From Ruegeria lacuscaerulensis (GTDB taxonomy: Bacteria > Pseudomonadota > Alphaproteobacteria > Rhodobacterales > Rhodobacteraceae), in NCBI RefSeq assembly GCF_013033355.1, contig NZ_WQDY01000002.1, positions 310,001 through 374,000 of the forward strand: 64,000 nt of DNA, written 5' to 3'. Below the pieces are notes generated by a model, which saw only the letters and a program-made list of their open reading frames with translations, did not search any database and was not told the origin of the DNA. This document shows, piece by piece, positions 26,187-34,165 of this stretch (the stretch's first letter is position 1; the number at the start of each line of letters is the position of its first letter). The position numbers and the translations under genes are program-made.

Positions 26187-27122
26187 ATGCGTTTCGCCCA
26201 TCGTCACCTTCTTGGCATCGAGCATCTGTCGCAGTCCGATATCACCGCCATTCTGGATCTGGCCGAAAAGTATGTCGACCTGAACCGCCAATCGACCAAG
26301 CATTCCGACGTGCTGTCGGGGCTGACGCAGATCAACATGTTCTTTGAGAACTCGACCCGCACACAGGCCAGCTTTGAGCTGGCAGGCAAACGGCTTGGCG
26401 CGGATGTGATGAACATGGCGATGCAGGCCAGCTCGATCAAAAAGGGAGAAACCCTGATCGACACGGCGATGACGCTGAATGCGATGCACCCCGATCTGCT
26501 GGTGGTGCGGCACCCGCATTCCGGCGCGGTGGACCTGCTGGCGCAAAAGGTGAATTGCGCCGTGCTGAATGCGGGCGACGGCAAGCACGAACACCCCACG
26601 CAGGCGCTGCTGGACGCGTTGACCATCCGCCGCGCCAAGGGTCGTTTGCACCGTCTGAACATCGCGATTTGCGGGGACGTAGCGCATTCGCGTGTGGCAC
26701 GGTCGAACCTGATCCTGCTGGGTAAGATGGAAAACCGTATCCGCCTGATCGGCCCGCCGACGTTGGTGCCCTCGACCTTTGCCGAGTTCGGGGCCGAGAT
26801 CTACGACGACATGAACGAGGGCCTTCAAGACGTCGACGTCGTCATGATGCTGCGCCTTCAGAAAGAGCGGATGGATGGCGGGTTCATCCCCTCGGAGCGC
26901 GAATATTACCACCGCTACGGGTTGGATGCGGCGAAACTGGCGCTGGCCAAGCCCGACGCGATCGTCATGCATCCCGGCCCGATGAACCGCGGCGTGGAAA
27001 TCGACGGCACGCTGGCCGATGACATCAACCGATCCGTCATTCAGGAACAGGTGGAGATGGGCGTCGCCGTCCGCATGGCCGCGATGGAACTACTAGCCCG
27101 CAACCTGCGCGAGGCCGCATGA
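26187..27122 (+). CDS. pyrB: Aspartate carbamoyltransferase catalytic subunit
   Basis: PyrB makes carbamoyl-aspartate from carbamoyl phosphate and aspartate, the committed step of pyrimidine synthesis. The carbamoyl-phosphate site STRT is at residues 56-59 and HPTQ at 136-139. The protein is 311 residues from ATG 26187, which follows AGGAG; a TTG at 26166 is less likely. No regulatory chain pyrI is nearby. The same operon encodes a degenerate dihydroorotase at 28454, which suggests the Pseudomonas-type PyrB/pseudo-dihydroorotase complex. It overlaps the next gene by ATGA. Confidence 0.96.
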   Translation: MRFAHRHLLGIEHLSQSDITAILDLAEKYVDLNRQSTKHSDVLSGLTQINMFFENSTRTQASFELAGKRLGADVMNMAMQASSIKKGETLIDTAMTLNAMHPDLLVVRHPHSGAVDLLAQKVNCAVLNAGDGKHEHPTQALLDALTIRRAKGRLHRLNIAICGDVAHSRVARSNLILLGKMENRIRLIGPPTLVPSTFAEFGAEIYDDMNEGLQDVDVVMMLRLQKERMDGGFIPSEREYYHRYGLDAAKLALAKPDAIVMHPGPMNRGVEIDGTLADDINRSVIQEQVEMGVAVRMAAMELLARNLREAA

Positions 27123-27637
27123 GCGACCTGACCGTTGCCCCCCATGAACGCGGTGTGATCCGCCTGTTCACGCTGGACATGCGCCCCGAAGAGGCCAAGT
27201 TCCAGCGCGAACCCGGTGCCGCCGATCAGGTTCTTGGGGTCGATGGTCTGGATATCGGGCAGATCGATATCTTTCCGGTCTCGGACCTCGAAGACCTCGG
27301 GCTCTATGGATATTTGCATGAAGGCGGCGGTGTGTCCGAGGATCAGCTAAACCGCACAATGCTGGATGCTATCGAAGGCTGGGTTATGGCCGTCCGCAGC
27401 GCAGCTTTTCGCGGCCAAGCCGCGACACTGAACCCCGACCCACGGGTACGCCTGTTGGGCCTTTTCACCGAGGAAGCAACAAACTGGACCGGCGGCGTGA
27501 TCGAGACCGAAAGCGCCAAGCCCTTCTCGGCCCCCCAGAACCCCGTAGAAAACAACGCACCGCGCCGCATCGGGTCCGCGATCCTAGCGGTGATCGCATT
27601 GCTTATTGTCGGAGGTGCCCTATGGCTGATCTTGTAG
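27119..27637 (+). CDS. Unknown tail-anchored membrane protein in the pyr operon
   Basis: This is a 172-residue protein with no family I can name. It is a soluble acidic domain (about residues 1-120), a Pro-rich linker, and a single C-terminal hydrophobic helix (about 148-171) that would anchor it in the inner membrane facing the cytoplasm. It overlaps pyrB by ATGA at its start and the next gene by 16 bp at its end. The tight coupling implies co-expression with pyrimidine genes; any functional link is inference. Confidence 0.78.
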   Translation: MSDLTVAPHERGVIRLFTLDMRPEEAKFQREPGAADQVLGVDGLDIGQIDIFPVSDLEDLGLYGYLHEGGGVSEDQLNRTMLDAIEGWVMAVRSAAFRGQAATLNPDPRVRLLGLFTEEATNWTGGVIETESAKPFSAPQNPVENNAPRRIGSAILAVIALLIVGGALWLIL

Positions 27638-28008
27638 TCTTCACGCCACATCGAAATGCCTATATCCAGACCAACCTGACCCTTGCAGCTATTGCGATGG
27701 CCGGGGCGATGATCGTGTTGTGGCTGATCGGCAATCCCTATGTCTGGACCGGCGCACCTGCAGGGTTAGCCGCCATCGGGTTTCGCGCGTGGTATCTGGC
27801 CTCGGAAGAGCTGACAAACACATGGGAGATGTCGGACACCACCCTCACCGGCCCCGGCCCGCGCACCGTGGCGCTGAACCAGATCGAAGCCGTCAACACG
27901 ATGGGCAGCTTCGTGCAGGTCGTCACCAAAAGCGGCGACAAGCACCTGATCAAGTACCAAGCCGACCCCGCCGCCACCAAAGCAGCCATCGAAAGGGCCA
28001 TGGGATGA
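27622..28008 (+). CDS. Small membrane protein with PH-like C-terminal domain
   Basis: A 128-residue protein. Two hydrophobic helices (about residues 17-37 and 41-60) are followed by a short beta-rich domain of about 65 residues with WEMSDTTLTGPG and IEAVNTMGSFVQVVTKSGDKHLIKY, resembling the bacterial PH (YdbT/DUF304-like) fold seen after paired helices. It overlaps the preceding gene by 16 bp and the next by ATGA. The role is unknown; a membrane-associated structural or assembly protein is possible. Confidence 0.75.
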   Translation: MADLVVFTPHRNAYIQTNLTLAAIAMAGAMIVLWLIGNPYVWTGAPAGLAAIGFRAWYLASEELTNTWEMSDTTLTGPGPRTVALNQIEAVNTMGSFVQVVTKSGDKHLIKYQADPAATKAAIERAMG

Positions 28009-28457
28009 GCGACGACTGGTGGCGCAAGAAAATACCCGACACTGAACAGGTGCTGTGGCATGGGCGGCCTTACCAGGGGTACTTTCCTCCGCGCCTGAGA
28101 TGGGCATATGGCATTCTAATTGCCTGCCTTGCGCTCGGTTGGATTGCCAGCCCTTGGCTCGCGGAGACTTTGCGCGACTATTGGAAGCTTATCGGATGCA
28201 CGCTGCTGCTGGCGTTTTTCATGTGGTGGGAACGGTTAATCCGCATGCGGCGCGTCTATGTTGTGACCAATCGCAACGCCTGGTGGATCAGCGAGATATT
28301 TAAAGCAAAATCCTTGTCCATTAATCCCGACCTGAAATTCTATCGCAACGGACACAACATCGTGTTTTCGCAACTGCGTTTCCTGGTATTCGAATACCTC
28401 CCCGCCCCTGACACCGCCATGGAAGCCCTGACCAAAGCCCGAGAGGCCCAGACATGA
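28005..28457 (+). CDS. Second small membrane protein with PH-like domain
   Basis: This 150-residue protein begins with DTEQVLWHGRPYQGYF, a pattern common at the start of bacterial PH-domain membrane proteins (E-x-V-L-W-x-GRP). Two hydrophobic helices follow (about residues 33-48 and 61-76), then a beta-rich segment with RRVYVVTNRNAWWI. It is probably a sister of the preceding gene's product. ATGA overlaps on both sides, with the pseudo-dihydroorotase gene next. Function unknown. Confidence 0.75.
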   Translation: MSDDWWRKKIPDTEQVLWHGRPYQGYFPPRLRWAYGILIACLALGWIASPWLAETLRDYWKLIGCTLLLAFFMWWERLIRMRRVYVVTNRNAWWISEIFKAKSLSINPDLKFYRNGHNIVFSQLRFLVFEYLPAPDTAMEALTKAREAQT

Positions 28458-29734
28458 CCGCCCAGATTTTCACCAATGCCCGACTGATCGACCCCGAGGC
28501 GGGAACGGACGCCCTCGGTTGGCTTCTGATTGCAGACGGTAAGATAAAAGACCACGGCAAAGGCGCAGCCCCTACAACGGACGCGCAGATGATCGATTGC
28601 GGCGGGCAGTGCCTCGCCCCCGGCATCGTGGATATCGGCGTCAAGGTCTGCGAGCCAGGCGAACGGCATAAAGAAAGCTATAAATCTGCAGGTCTGGCCG
28701 CCGCTGCCGGAGGTGTGACCACCATCGTCACCCGACCTGACACCAGCCCAGCGATCGACACGCCGGAAACACTTGAATTCGTTACCCGCCGCGCACAAGC
28801 AGATGCGCCGGTGAATGTTCTGCCAATGGCAGCGCTGACCAAAGGGCGCGAGGGTCGCGAGATGACCGAGATCGGCTTTCTGCAAGACGCAGGCGCCGTG
28901 GCCTTCACCGATTGCGACCACATGATCGCCAACACCAAGGTATTTTCCCGTGCTCTGACCTATGCGAAATCCTGCGGGGCACTGGTGATTGCGCATCCGC
29001 AGGAGCCCGGCCTCAGCGCCGGAGCGGCCGCTACCAGCGGCAAGTTCGCCTCGCTGCGTGGTTTACCTGCCGTTTCGCCCATGGCTGAGCGCATGGGTTT
29101 GGACCGTGATATCGCCCTGCTGGAAATGACCCGGGCCAAATACCATGCCGATCAGATCACTACCGCCCGCGCCCTGCCCGCGCTGGAACGCGCCAAACGC
29201 AACGGGTTGGACATCACCGCAGGCACATCGATCCACCACCTGACGCTGAACGAGTTGGACGTGGCCGACTATCGCACCTTCTTCAAGGTGAAACCGCCTC
29301 TGCGGTCCGAGGATGACCGGCAGGCGGTAATCGAGGCGGTGCGGACCGGACTGATTGATACAATCAGTTCCATGCACACGCCGCAGGACGAAGAAAGTAA
29401 ACGTCTGCCTTTTGAAGAAGCGGCCTCGGGGGCGGTTGCACTGGAAACGCTGTTGCCTGCCGCATTGCGCCTTTACCATGCCGAACAGCTTGATCTTCCG
29501 ACCCTGTTCCGGGCGATGGCTTTGAACCCGGCAAAACGGCTGGGGTTGGACAGTGGGCGTCTGGCCCCAGGCGCACCCGCCGATTTGGTCCTGTTCGACC
29601 CGGATGTGCCTTTTGTGCTGGATCGTTTCAGCCTGAAATCGAAATCGCAGAACACACCGTTTGACGGCCGGCGCATGCAGGGTAAGGTCACCGCAACCTA
29701 CGTCGCAGGTCAAGAAATCTACCGGAGACCCTAA
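28454..29734 (+). CDS. Degenerate dihydroorotase homologue (pseudo-dihydroorotase)
   Basis: This 426-residue amidohydrolase-fold protein aligns with dihydroorotase along its length but has lost catalytic residues. The HxH metal motif normally following PGxxD is G62-V-K64, the substrate Arg is C66, and the TDH motif near the C-terminus is S306-M307-H308. The HH pair at 261-262 remains. In Pseudomonas an inactive homologue (PyrC', pyrX) is needed to assemble aspartate carbamoyltransferase, and its place in the pyrB operon fits that role. A working pyrC must lie elsewhere. Its stop overlaps the plsY start (TAATG). Confidence 0.9.
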   Translation: MTAQIFTNARLIDPEAGTDALGWLLIADGKIKDHGKGAAPTTDAQMIDCGGQCLAPGIVDIGVKVCEPGERHKESYKSAGLAAAAGGVTTIVTRPDTSPAIDTPETLEFVTRRAQADAPVNVLPMAALTKGREGREMTEIGFLQDAGAVAFTDCDHMIANTKVFSRALTYAKSCGALVIAHPQEPGLSAGAAATSGKFASLRGLPAVSPMAERMGLDRDIALLEMTRAKYHADQITTARALPALERAKRNGLDITAGTSIHHLTLNELDVADYRTFFKVKPPLRSEDDRQAVIEAVRTGLIDTISSMHTPQDEESKRLPFEEAASGAVALETLLPAALRLYHAEQLDLPTLFRAMALNPAKRLGLDSGRLAPGAPADLVLFDPDVPFVLDRFSLKSKSQNTPFDGRRMQGKVTATYVAGQEIYRRP

Positions 29735-30339
29735 TGCCCCCGTTCGACAGTTCCATGGCCCAACTTATCCTCTGGGCTGCAGTGGGTTACCTGATGGGGT
29801 CTATCCCTTTTGGTATGATTGTCGCCAAAGTCATGGGGCTCGGCAACCTGCGCAATATCGGATCGGGCAATATTGGCGCCACAAACGTGCTGCGCACCGG
29901 GAACAAGCGCGCCGCCGCGCTGACGCTGATATTTGACGCCGCAAAAGGCGCAATGGCCGTCCTGCTGGCCCGGATCGTGGCTGGCGAAGACGCTGCACAA
30001 ATCGCTGCGCTGGCCGCCTTTTTGGGTCACTGCTTTCCAGTGTGGCTTGGCTTCAAGGGCGGCAAAGGTGTTGCAACCTTCCTTGGGCTATGGCTGATGC
30101 TGGACTGGAGGGTTGGTGTTGCCTGTTGCCTGACATGGCTGTTTGCCGCAGCAGTCTGGCGAATCTCGTCTTTGGCAGCGCTGAGCGCTGCCGCGATGTC
30201 GACGATATGGGTGATGTTTCTGACCAATGGCACGGCGTTTGGATTGGGTGTGGCCCTGACCTTGCTGGTCTACTGGCGCCACGGGGCAAATATCGCCCGC
30301 ATCCGGGCCGGAACGGAACCCAAAATCGGAAAATCTTGA
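29734..30339 (+). CDS. plsY: Acyl-phosphate:glycerol-3-phosphate acyltransferase PlsY
   Basis: PlsY transfers an acyl group from acyl-phosphate to glycerol-3-phosphate, the first step of phospholipid synthesis. This 201-residue, five-helix membrane protein shows the three conserved cytoplasmic loops: GSIPFGMIVAK with NIGSGNIGATNVLR, LGHCFPVWLGFKGGKGVAT, and the late YWRHGANIARI. Its start overlaps the pseudo-dihydroorotase stop (TAATG), so membrane-lipid and pyrimidine genes share an operon. A small gene overlaps its stop. Confidence 0.95.
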   Translation: MPPFDSSMAQLILWAAVGYLMGSIPFGMIVAKVMGLGNLRNIGSGNIGATNVLRTGNKRAAALTLIFDAAKGAMAVLLARIVAGEDAAQIAALAAFLGHCFPVWLGFKGGKGVATFLGLWLMLDWRVGVACCLTWLFAAAVWRISSLAALSAAAMSTIWVMFLTNGTAFGLGVALTLLVYWRHGANIARIRAGTEPKIGKS

Positions 30340-30605
30340 CCGCGCTGGCGCCGTTCCTGACGGCGGTTTTCCGCATCCCGCTTGGAACGTCAACTGGGCG
30401 CAGCCACGGGCGTCGCTATGTCGTGAGCCGAACCGCGCTGGCAGGCGGCAAGTCCATAAAGCTGGTAGCACACGAGCTTGGCGGGACCGATTACATCAGC
30501 CTGAACCTGTACATGACGGCAAATAGTGGTGCATTGCTGCGCCCGTGTGAGATGCCGGCTGATAAAGTGATTGAATTCGTTGTTGGTTTTGCGCCCGATT
30601 CCTAA
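30336..30605 (+). CDS. Small conserved hypothetical protein
   Basis: This is an 89-residue protein with a TTG start at 30336 that overlaps the plsY TGA. The translated body (VVSRTALAGGKSIKLVAHELGG, TDYISLNLY, LRPCEMPADKVIEFV) reads like a real compact domain rather than a chance frame, and I recall similar small proteins in roseobacters. It has no signal peptide or membrane helix. It closes the pyrB operon. The start is uncertain because the frame is open further upstream inside plsY. Confidence 0.6.
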   Translation: MTALAPFLTAVFRIPLGTSTGRSHGRRYVVSRTALAGGKSIKLVAHELGGTDYISLNLYMTANSGALLRPCEMPADKVIEFVVGFAPDS

Positions 30606-30646
30606 CCTCTACTCTGCATATTTGCACAAAACCTATTCTACTACGC

Positions 30647-30664
30647 ACAATCACAATTGATTGT
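30647..30664. promoter_or_regulatory. Perfect 7-bp inverted repeat upstream of the YHS gene
   Basis: ACAATCA (30647-30653), spacer CAAT, and TGATTGT (30658-30664) form an 18-bp palindromic site in the 195-bp AT-richer spacer before the YHS-domain gene. It is not the FNR/CRP order of half sites. It may be an operator for the YHS gene; the regulator is unknown. Confidence 0.35.
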
Positions 30665-30800
30665 TTTGAACGTGATCACAGCATTACCCACTTCGGTGTC
30701 GTGACGGCCAATTACCGACCGCACGGAACAAAATCGAAAGGGCCACTCAGGCACAATTCAGAGTGTCGTCCGGTGGCTCAATTCACGAAAGGTGAAAACC

Positions 30801-31277
30801 ATGAACAAGATCAAATCCCTCATCGGCGGCGTTGCGCTGTCTGTTGCAGTTGCAAGCACGGCGATGGCCGCAGGCGTTGACCTGAACGCAAGCTCGACCG
30901 GTCTGGCGCTGCAGGGTTATGACCCGGTTGCCTATTTCACCGTTGGCGAAGCCACCAAGGGCGACTACCGCATCACCGCGCTGCACAATGACGCTCTGTA
31001 CCGCTTTGCAAACGAAGAAAACAAAGTCGCGTTCGAAGAAAACCCCGAAGCGTACCTGCCCGCATATGGCGGCTACTGCGCATTCGGCACCGCGATGGGC
31101 TTCAAGTTTGACGGCGACCCGAACTACTGGAAAATCGTTGACAACAAGCTGTACCTGAACCTGTCGGCCGACATTCAGGAACGCTGGGAAGGCGACATCC
31201 CGGGCTTTAACGAGCGTGCGGACGCCAACTGGAAAGACATTGCCGACAAAACTCCGGCAGAACTGCAAGCGCAATAA
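30801..31277 (+). CDS. Secreted YHS-domain protein
   Basis: This 158-residue protein has a signal peptide (about residues 1-23, ending AMA). The YHS domain covers GYDPVAYFTVGEATKG to YGGYCAFGTAMG, with the single conserved Cys in GGYC. YHS domains occur in copper/heavy-metal handling and oxygenase proteins and may bind metal. The C-terminal third (ERWEGDIPGFNERADANW) is typical of the periplasmic YHS proteins of marine alphaproteobacteria. ATG 30801 is preceded by AAAGGTG. A strong terminator follows, so it is probably monocistronic and well expressed. Confidence 0.9.
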   Translation: MNKIKSLIGGVALSVAVASTAMAAGVDLNASSTGLALQGYDPVAYFTVGEATKGDYRITALHNDALYRFANEENKVAFEENPEAYLPAYGGYCAFGTAMGFKFDGDPNYWKIVDNKLYLNLSADIQERWEGDIPGFNERADANWKDIADKTPAELQAQ

Positions 31278-31298
31278 TCCGCCTACGCACTCCAACAC

Positions 31299-31330
31299 AA
31301 CGGCGGCAGAGCATTCTGCCGCCGTTTTTC
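31299..31330 (+). terminator. Rho-independent terminator after the YHS gene
   Basis: A perfect 11-bp GC-rich stem (31300-31310 with 31315-31325) with loop GCAT is followed by a T-run (31325-31329), 22 bp after the YHS stop codon. Confidence 0.9.
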
Positions 31331-31533
31331 TTTTGTTTTCAATTCACTCGCATACTTTCCCTTAGCGCCTCTGCTTCGGATTGTCCGGAATGCCCGTGCT
31401 GCAGATGCCCGCGTCGACCTCGCGCTTTAACCCGTGAATGATCCAGCCTCTCGCTCAAACGTAATCAAGTATGTGAGCGCACGATCATCCATGGGTCGGC
31501 ACAAAAAACCAATTTGAGGGAAAGGAACACAAT

Positions 31534-32067
31534 ATGAATAAACGTCTTTTAGCAGCAACAGGCATTGCATTTCTGGCCGCAGGATCCGCTGCTGCGCAGT
31601 CTTCTGGCAACTGGACGGGCTTCTACGGCGGTCTGCAGGTTGGTTATGCCGATATCGACACCAACGTCTCTGGCATCGACGGAGACGGCGCGATCGGCGG
31701 CATCATTCTGGGTTATGATTACGATCTGGGGGATTGGGTCGTAGGTGGCGGCTTCGACTATGACTGGACCGATGTTGATCTGGGTGGCGCGGCCACGGTC
31801 GAGGATGTCTGGCGCATCAAGGCCCGTGCGGGCTACAAGGTCACGTCAGTGGGTTTGCTTTATGGCATCGGCGGATATGCCGAGGCTGGTACCGACAATC
31901 TGAGCAGCGATAATGGTTGGTTTATCGGTGCTGGTTACGAACAAATCGTGGCACCCAACGTCAGCATTGGCGGTGAAATCCTGTATCACGAGTTCAACGA
32001 TTTCAATTCATCCGGCGTTGATGTTGACGCCACGACCTTTCAGGCCCGTGCGGCCTATCGGTTTTGA
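31534..32067 (+). CDS. Small outer-membrane beta-barrel protein
   Basis: A 177-residue protein with a signal peptide (about residues 1-21, ending AAAQ). The mature part alternates polar and hydrophobic residues with many Gly/Tyr/Asp, starts with WTGFYGGLQVGY and ends in AAYRF. The terminal Phe and strand pattern indicate an eight-stranded OmpA/OmpX-like barrel of the type called outer-membrane beta-barrel or porin-family protein in alphaproteobacteria. It follows GGGAAAGGAAC and ATG 31534. The ligand or role is unknown. Confidence 0.88.
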   Translation: MNKRLLAATGIAFLAAGSAAAQSSGNWTGFYGGLQVGYADIDTNVSGIDGDGAIGGIILGYDYDLGDWVVGGGFDYDWTDVDLGGAATVEDVWRIKARAGYKVTSVGLLYGIGGYAEAGTDNLSSDNGWFIGAGYEQIVAPNVSIGGEILYHEFNDFNSSGVDVDATTFQARAAYRF

Positions 32068-32085
32068 TTTAACGCCTCCAAAAAC

Positions 32086-32107
32086 GGTCCCGGCACAGGT
32101 CGGGACC
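32086..32107 (+). terminator. Stem-loop after the outer-membrane protein gene
   Basis: GGTCCCG (32086-32092) and CGGGACC (32101-32107) form a 7-bp GC-rich stem with an 8-nt loop, 19 bp after the stop and just before the convergent oxidoreductase stop. There is no T-run on this strand, so efficiency is uncertain. Confidence 0.45.
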
Positions 32108-32115
32108 TTGCCAGA

Positions 32116-33099
32116 CTACAGCTCCAAGACCGTACTTCCTGTCGTCTGACGGGCTTCAAGCGCGCGGTGGGCGTCGGCGACCTGTTCAAGCGGAAAGCGC
32201 TGGTCGATGTGGATTTTCACCTCATTCCCCTGCACCTTGTTGAACAGGCGCCGCGCCATGGCCTGACAGACGGCGTGATCAGCGGTGTGAGTAAACAAAG
32301 TCGGTCGCGTGATCTTGAGCGAGCCTTTCTTGGCCAGAATGGCTATATCCATCAACGGCACCGGCCCCGAAGCATTGCCAAAGGAAATCATCATACCCAG
32401 AGGTTTCAGGCATTCCAGAGACCCGGCGAATGTCTGCGCACCAATCGAATCCATCACCGCATCGACGCCCTTGCCACCCGTGATCTCGGCGACCCGCTCG
32501 GCAAAATTCTCGGTCCGGTAATTGATGCAATGTGTCGCCCCGTTGAACTGAGCCAGACTGCATTTTTCATCCGTTCCAGCCGTACCGATCAGCTTGATCC
32601 CCTCGGATTTGGCCCATTGGCACGCAATCAGTCCGACACCACCGGCGGCGGCGTGGAACAGAACGGTGTCACCCCGTTTCAGCGGGGTCGTGCGGTGAAA
32701 CAGATACTCGACAGTCATCCCCTTAAGCATCATGGCCGCAGCCGCATCAAACGAAATATCATCAGGTAAAGGGCAAACCTGTGCGGCCGGCATCACGCGC
32801 GCCTCGCAATAGGCACCAGAGGGGTTAGCCGCATAGGCTGCGCGTTGGCCCGGTTGCAGATGGGTGACGCCTTCGCCCACCGCTTCGATCACCCCAGACG
32901 CCTCCATTCCCAATGCGTGCGGCAGGTCCATCGGATAGAGGCCCGTCCGCTGATAGACATCAATGAAGTTCAACCCACAGGCTTGATGACGAATGCGAAC
33001 TTCGCCCGGTCCAGGATCGCCTATCGGACGGTCTTCGATCTTCAGAACCTCGGGGCCGCCGTGTTCGTGAATGACGACGGTACGTGCCGTTTGCTGCAT
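32116..33099 (-). CDS. NADPH:quinone oxidoreductase family protein (paralogue 1)
   Basis: A 327-residue zinc-independent medium-chain dehydrogenase/reductase of the QOR (zeta-crystallin) type. It has the N-terminal GroES-like domain with GLNFIDVYQRTGLY, the dinucleotide-binding motif AAAGGVGLIACQWAK (about residues 145-160), and no zinc-binding Cys set. It likely reduces quinones or related enones with NADPH. ATG 33099 follows AGGAGG at 6-7 nt, better than the GTG at 33105. A paralogue lies 2 kb away at 34166 on the same strand. Confidence 0.92.
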   Translation of the reverse strand: MQQTARTVVIHEHGGPEVLKIEDRPIGDPGPGEVRIRHQACGLNFIDVYQRTGLYPMDLPHALGMEASGVIEAVGEGVTHLQPGQRAAYAANPSGAYCEARVMPAAQVCPLPDDISFDAAAAMMLKGMTVEYLFHRTTPLKRGDTVLFHAAAGGVGLIACQWAKSEGIKLIGTAGTDEKCSLAQFNGATHCINYRTENFAERVAEITGGKGVDAVMDSIGAQTFAGSLECLKPLGMMISFGNASGPVPLMDIAILAKKGSLKITRPTLFTHTADHAVCQAMARRLFNKVQGNEVKIHIDQRFPLEQVADAHRALEARQTTGSTVLEL

Positions 33100-33292
33100 A
33101 CTCACCTCCTGTAACCTGGGGCCAAGCTAACACGCCTGCGATCCAGAGCAATCGGCACAAGTAGGTCCAAGGCGACCCAAACGCAAAAAATTATGCTATA
33201 CTGGTGTTTGAGCGTTGCCGGCTGGTCCGGCCAAAGGCAACTCGTACCGGATCATCTCTGCGGCGCTGATAGGCAAACGCGAGGGGATGACG

Positions 33293-34150
33293 ATGGTCAG
33301 GACGATAGGAAATCCGATCAGCTGGGCGGCCCAAACGCTGGGAGCCACCAGTGATCATGTTGCAGAGAGCGTCACCGGAATTGGCGGCGCTGGGACACCC
33401 AAAATGCCCAAGGTTCAGACGCTAAGTTTCAGCGACCTCTGGGCGTGTCTGCGAGCCGGATCCGAAGATTTCATGGAAACCCGCGCAGATGCGGTCTTCG
33501 TGGTATTGATCTACCCTCTGGCGGGCTTGCTGATGTTCCGGTTCGGCCTGAACCGAAATATGATACCTTTACTGGCCCCCTTGATCGCAGGTTTCGCATT
33601 GATCGGGCCTGTGGCGGCCGTGGGTCTTTATGAAATCAGCCGAAAACGCGAGCAAGGGGCCGAAGCCCATTGGCTGGATGCACTTGGTGTATTCCGGTCA
33701 CCCTCGTTCGGGGCCATTTTGACACTGGGCTTCTATCTGGTGGCGCTTTTGCTGATCTGGTTGATGGTCGCGCAAAGCATTTATGTTCAGACATTGGGTC
33801 CTGATCTGCCGACCTCGTTCAGCACCTTCTTAACCCAAGTCTTCACAACAAAGGCAGGCTGGGTCATGATCCTGTCTGGTATCTTGGTCGGGTTCTTCTT
33901 CGCCCTTGTCGCACTGGCCACAAGCGTTATCAGCTTCCCCCTGCTTCTTGACCGCAAAGTCGGGGTGCCGCTCGCCGTAGTGACATCGGTTCGCGTTCTG
34001 CGGCACAACCCATCGGTCATCCTGACCTGGGGTCTGGTTGTGTCCAGTGCGTTGATACTGGGCGCGATCCCAATGTTACTGGGGTTGATTGTTGTCATTC
34101 CGGTTCTGGGCCACGCCACATGGCACCTGTATCGCTGCGCCGTGACCTGA
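33293..34150 (+). CDS. DUF2189-like integral membrane protein
   Basis: This 285-residue inner-membrane protein has about six hydrophobic helices (first near residues 70-90 after a polar N-terminus). The block DLWACLRAGSEDFMETRADAVFVVLIYPLAG and the even spread of helices fit the uncharacterised DUF2189 family. ATG 33293 lies 6 nt after GAGGGG, while the ATG six bases earlier abuts that site. It is flanked by two reverse-strand quinone oxidoreductase paralogues and stands alone on its strand. Confidence 0.82.
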   Translation: MVRTIGNPISWAAQTLGATSDHVAESVTGIGGAGTPKMPKVQTLSFSDLWACLRAGSEDFMETRADAVFVVLIYPLAGLLMFRFGLNRNMIPLLAPLIAGFALIGPVAAVGLYEISRKREQGAEAHWLDALGVFRSPSFGAILTLGFYLVALLLIWLMVAQSIYVQTLGPDLPTSFSTFLTQVFTTKAGWVMILSGILVGFFFALVALATSVISFPLLLDRKVGVPLAVVTSVRVLRHNPSVILTWGLVVSSALILGAIPMLLGLIVVIPVLGHATWHLYRCAVT

Positions 34151-34165
34151 ACCGGAAGACGGTGC

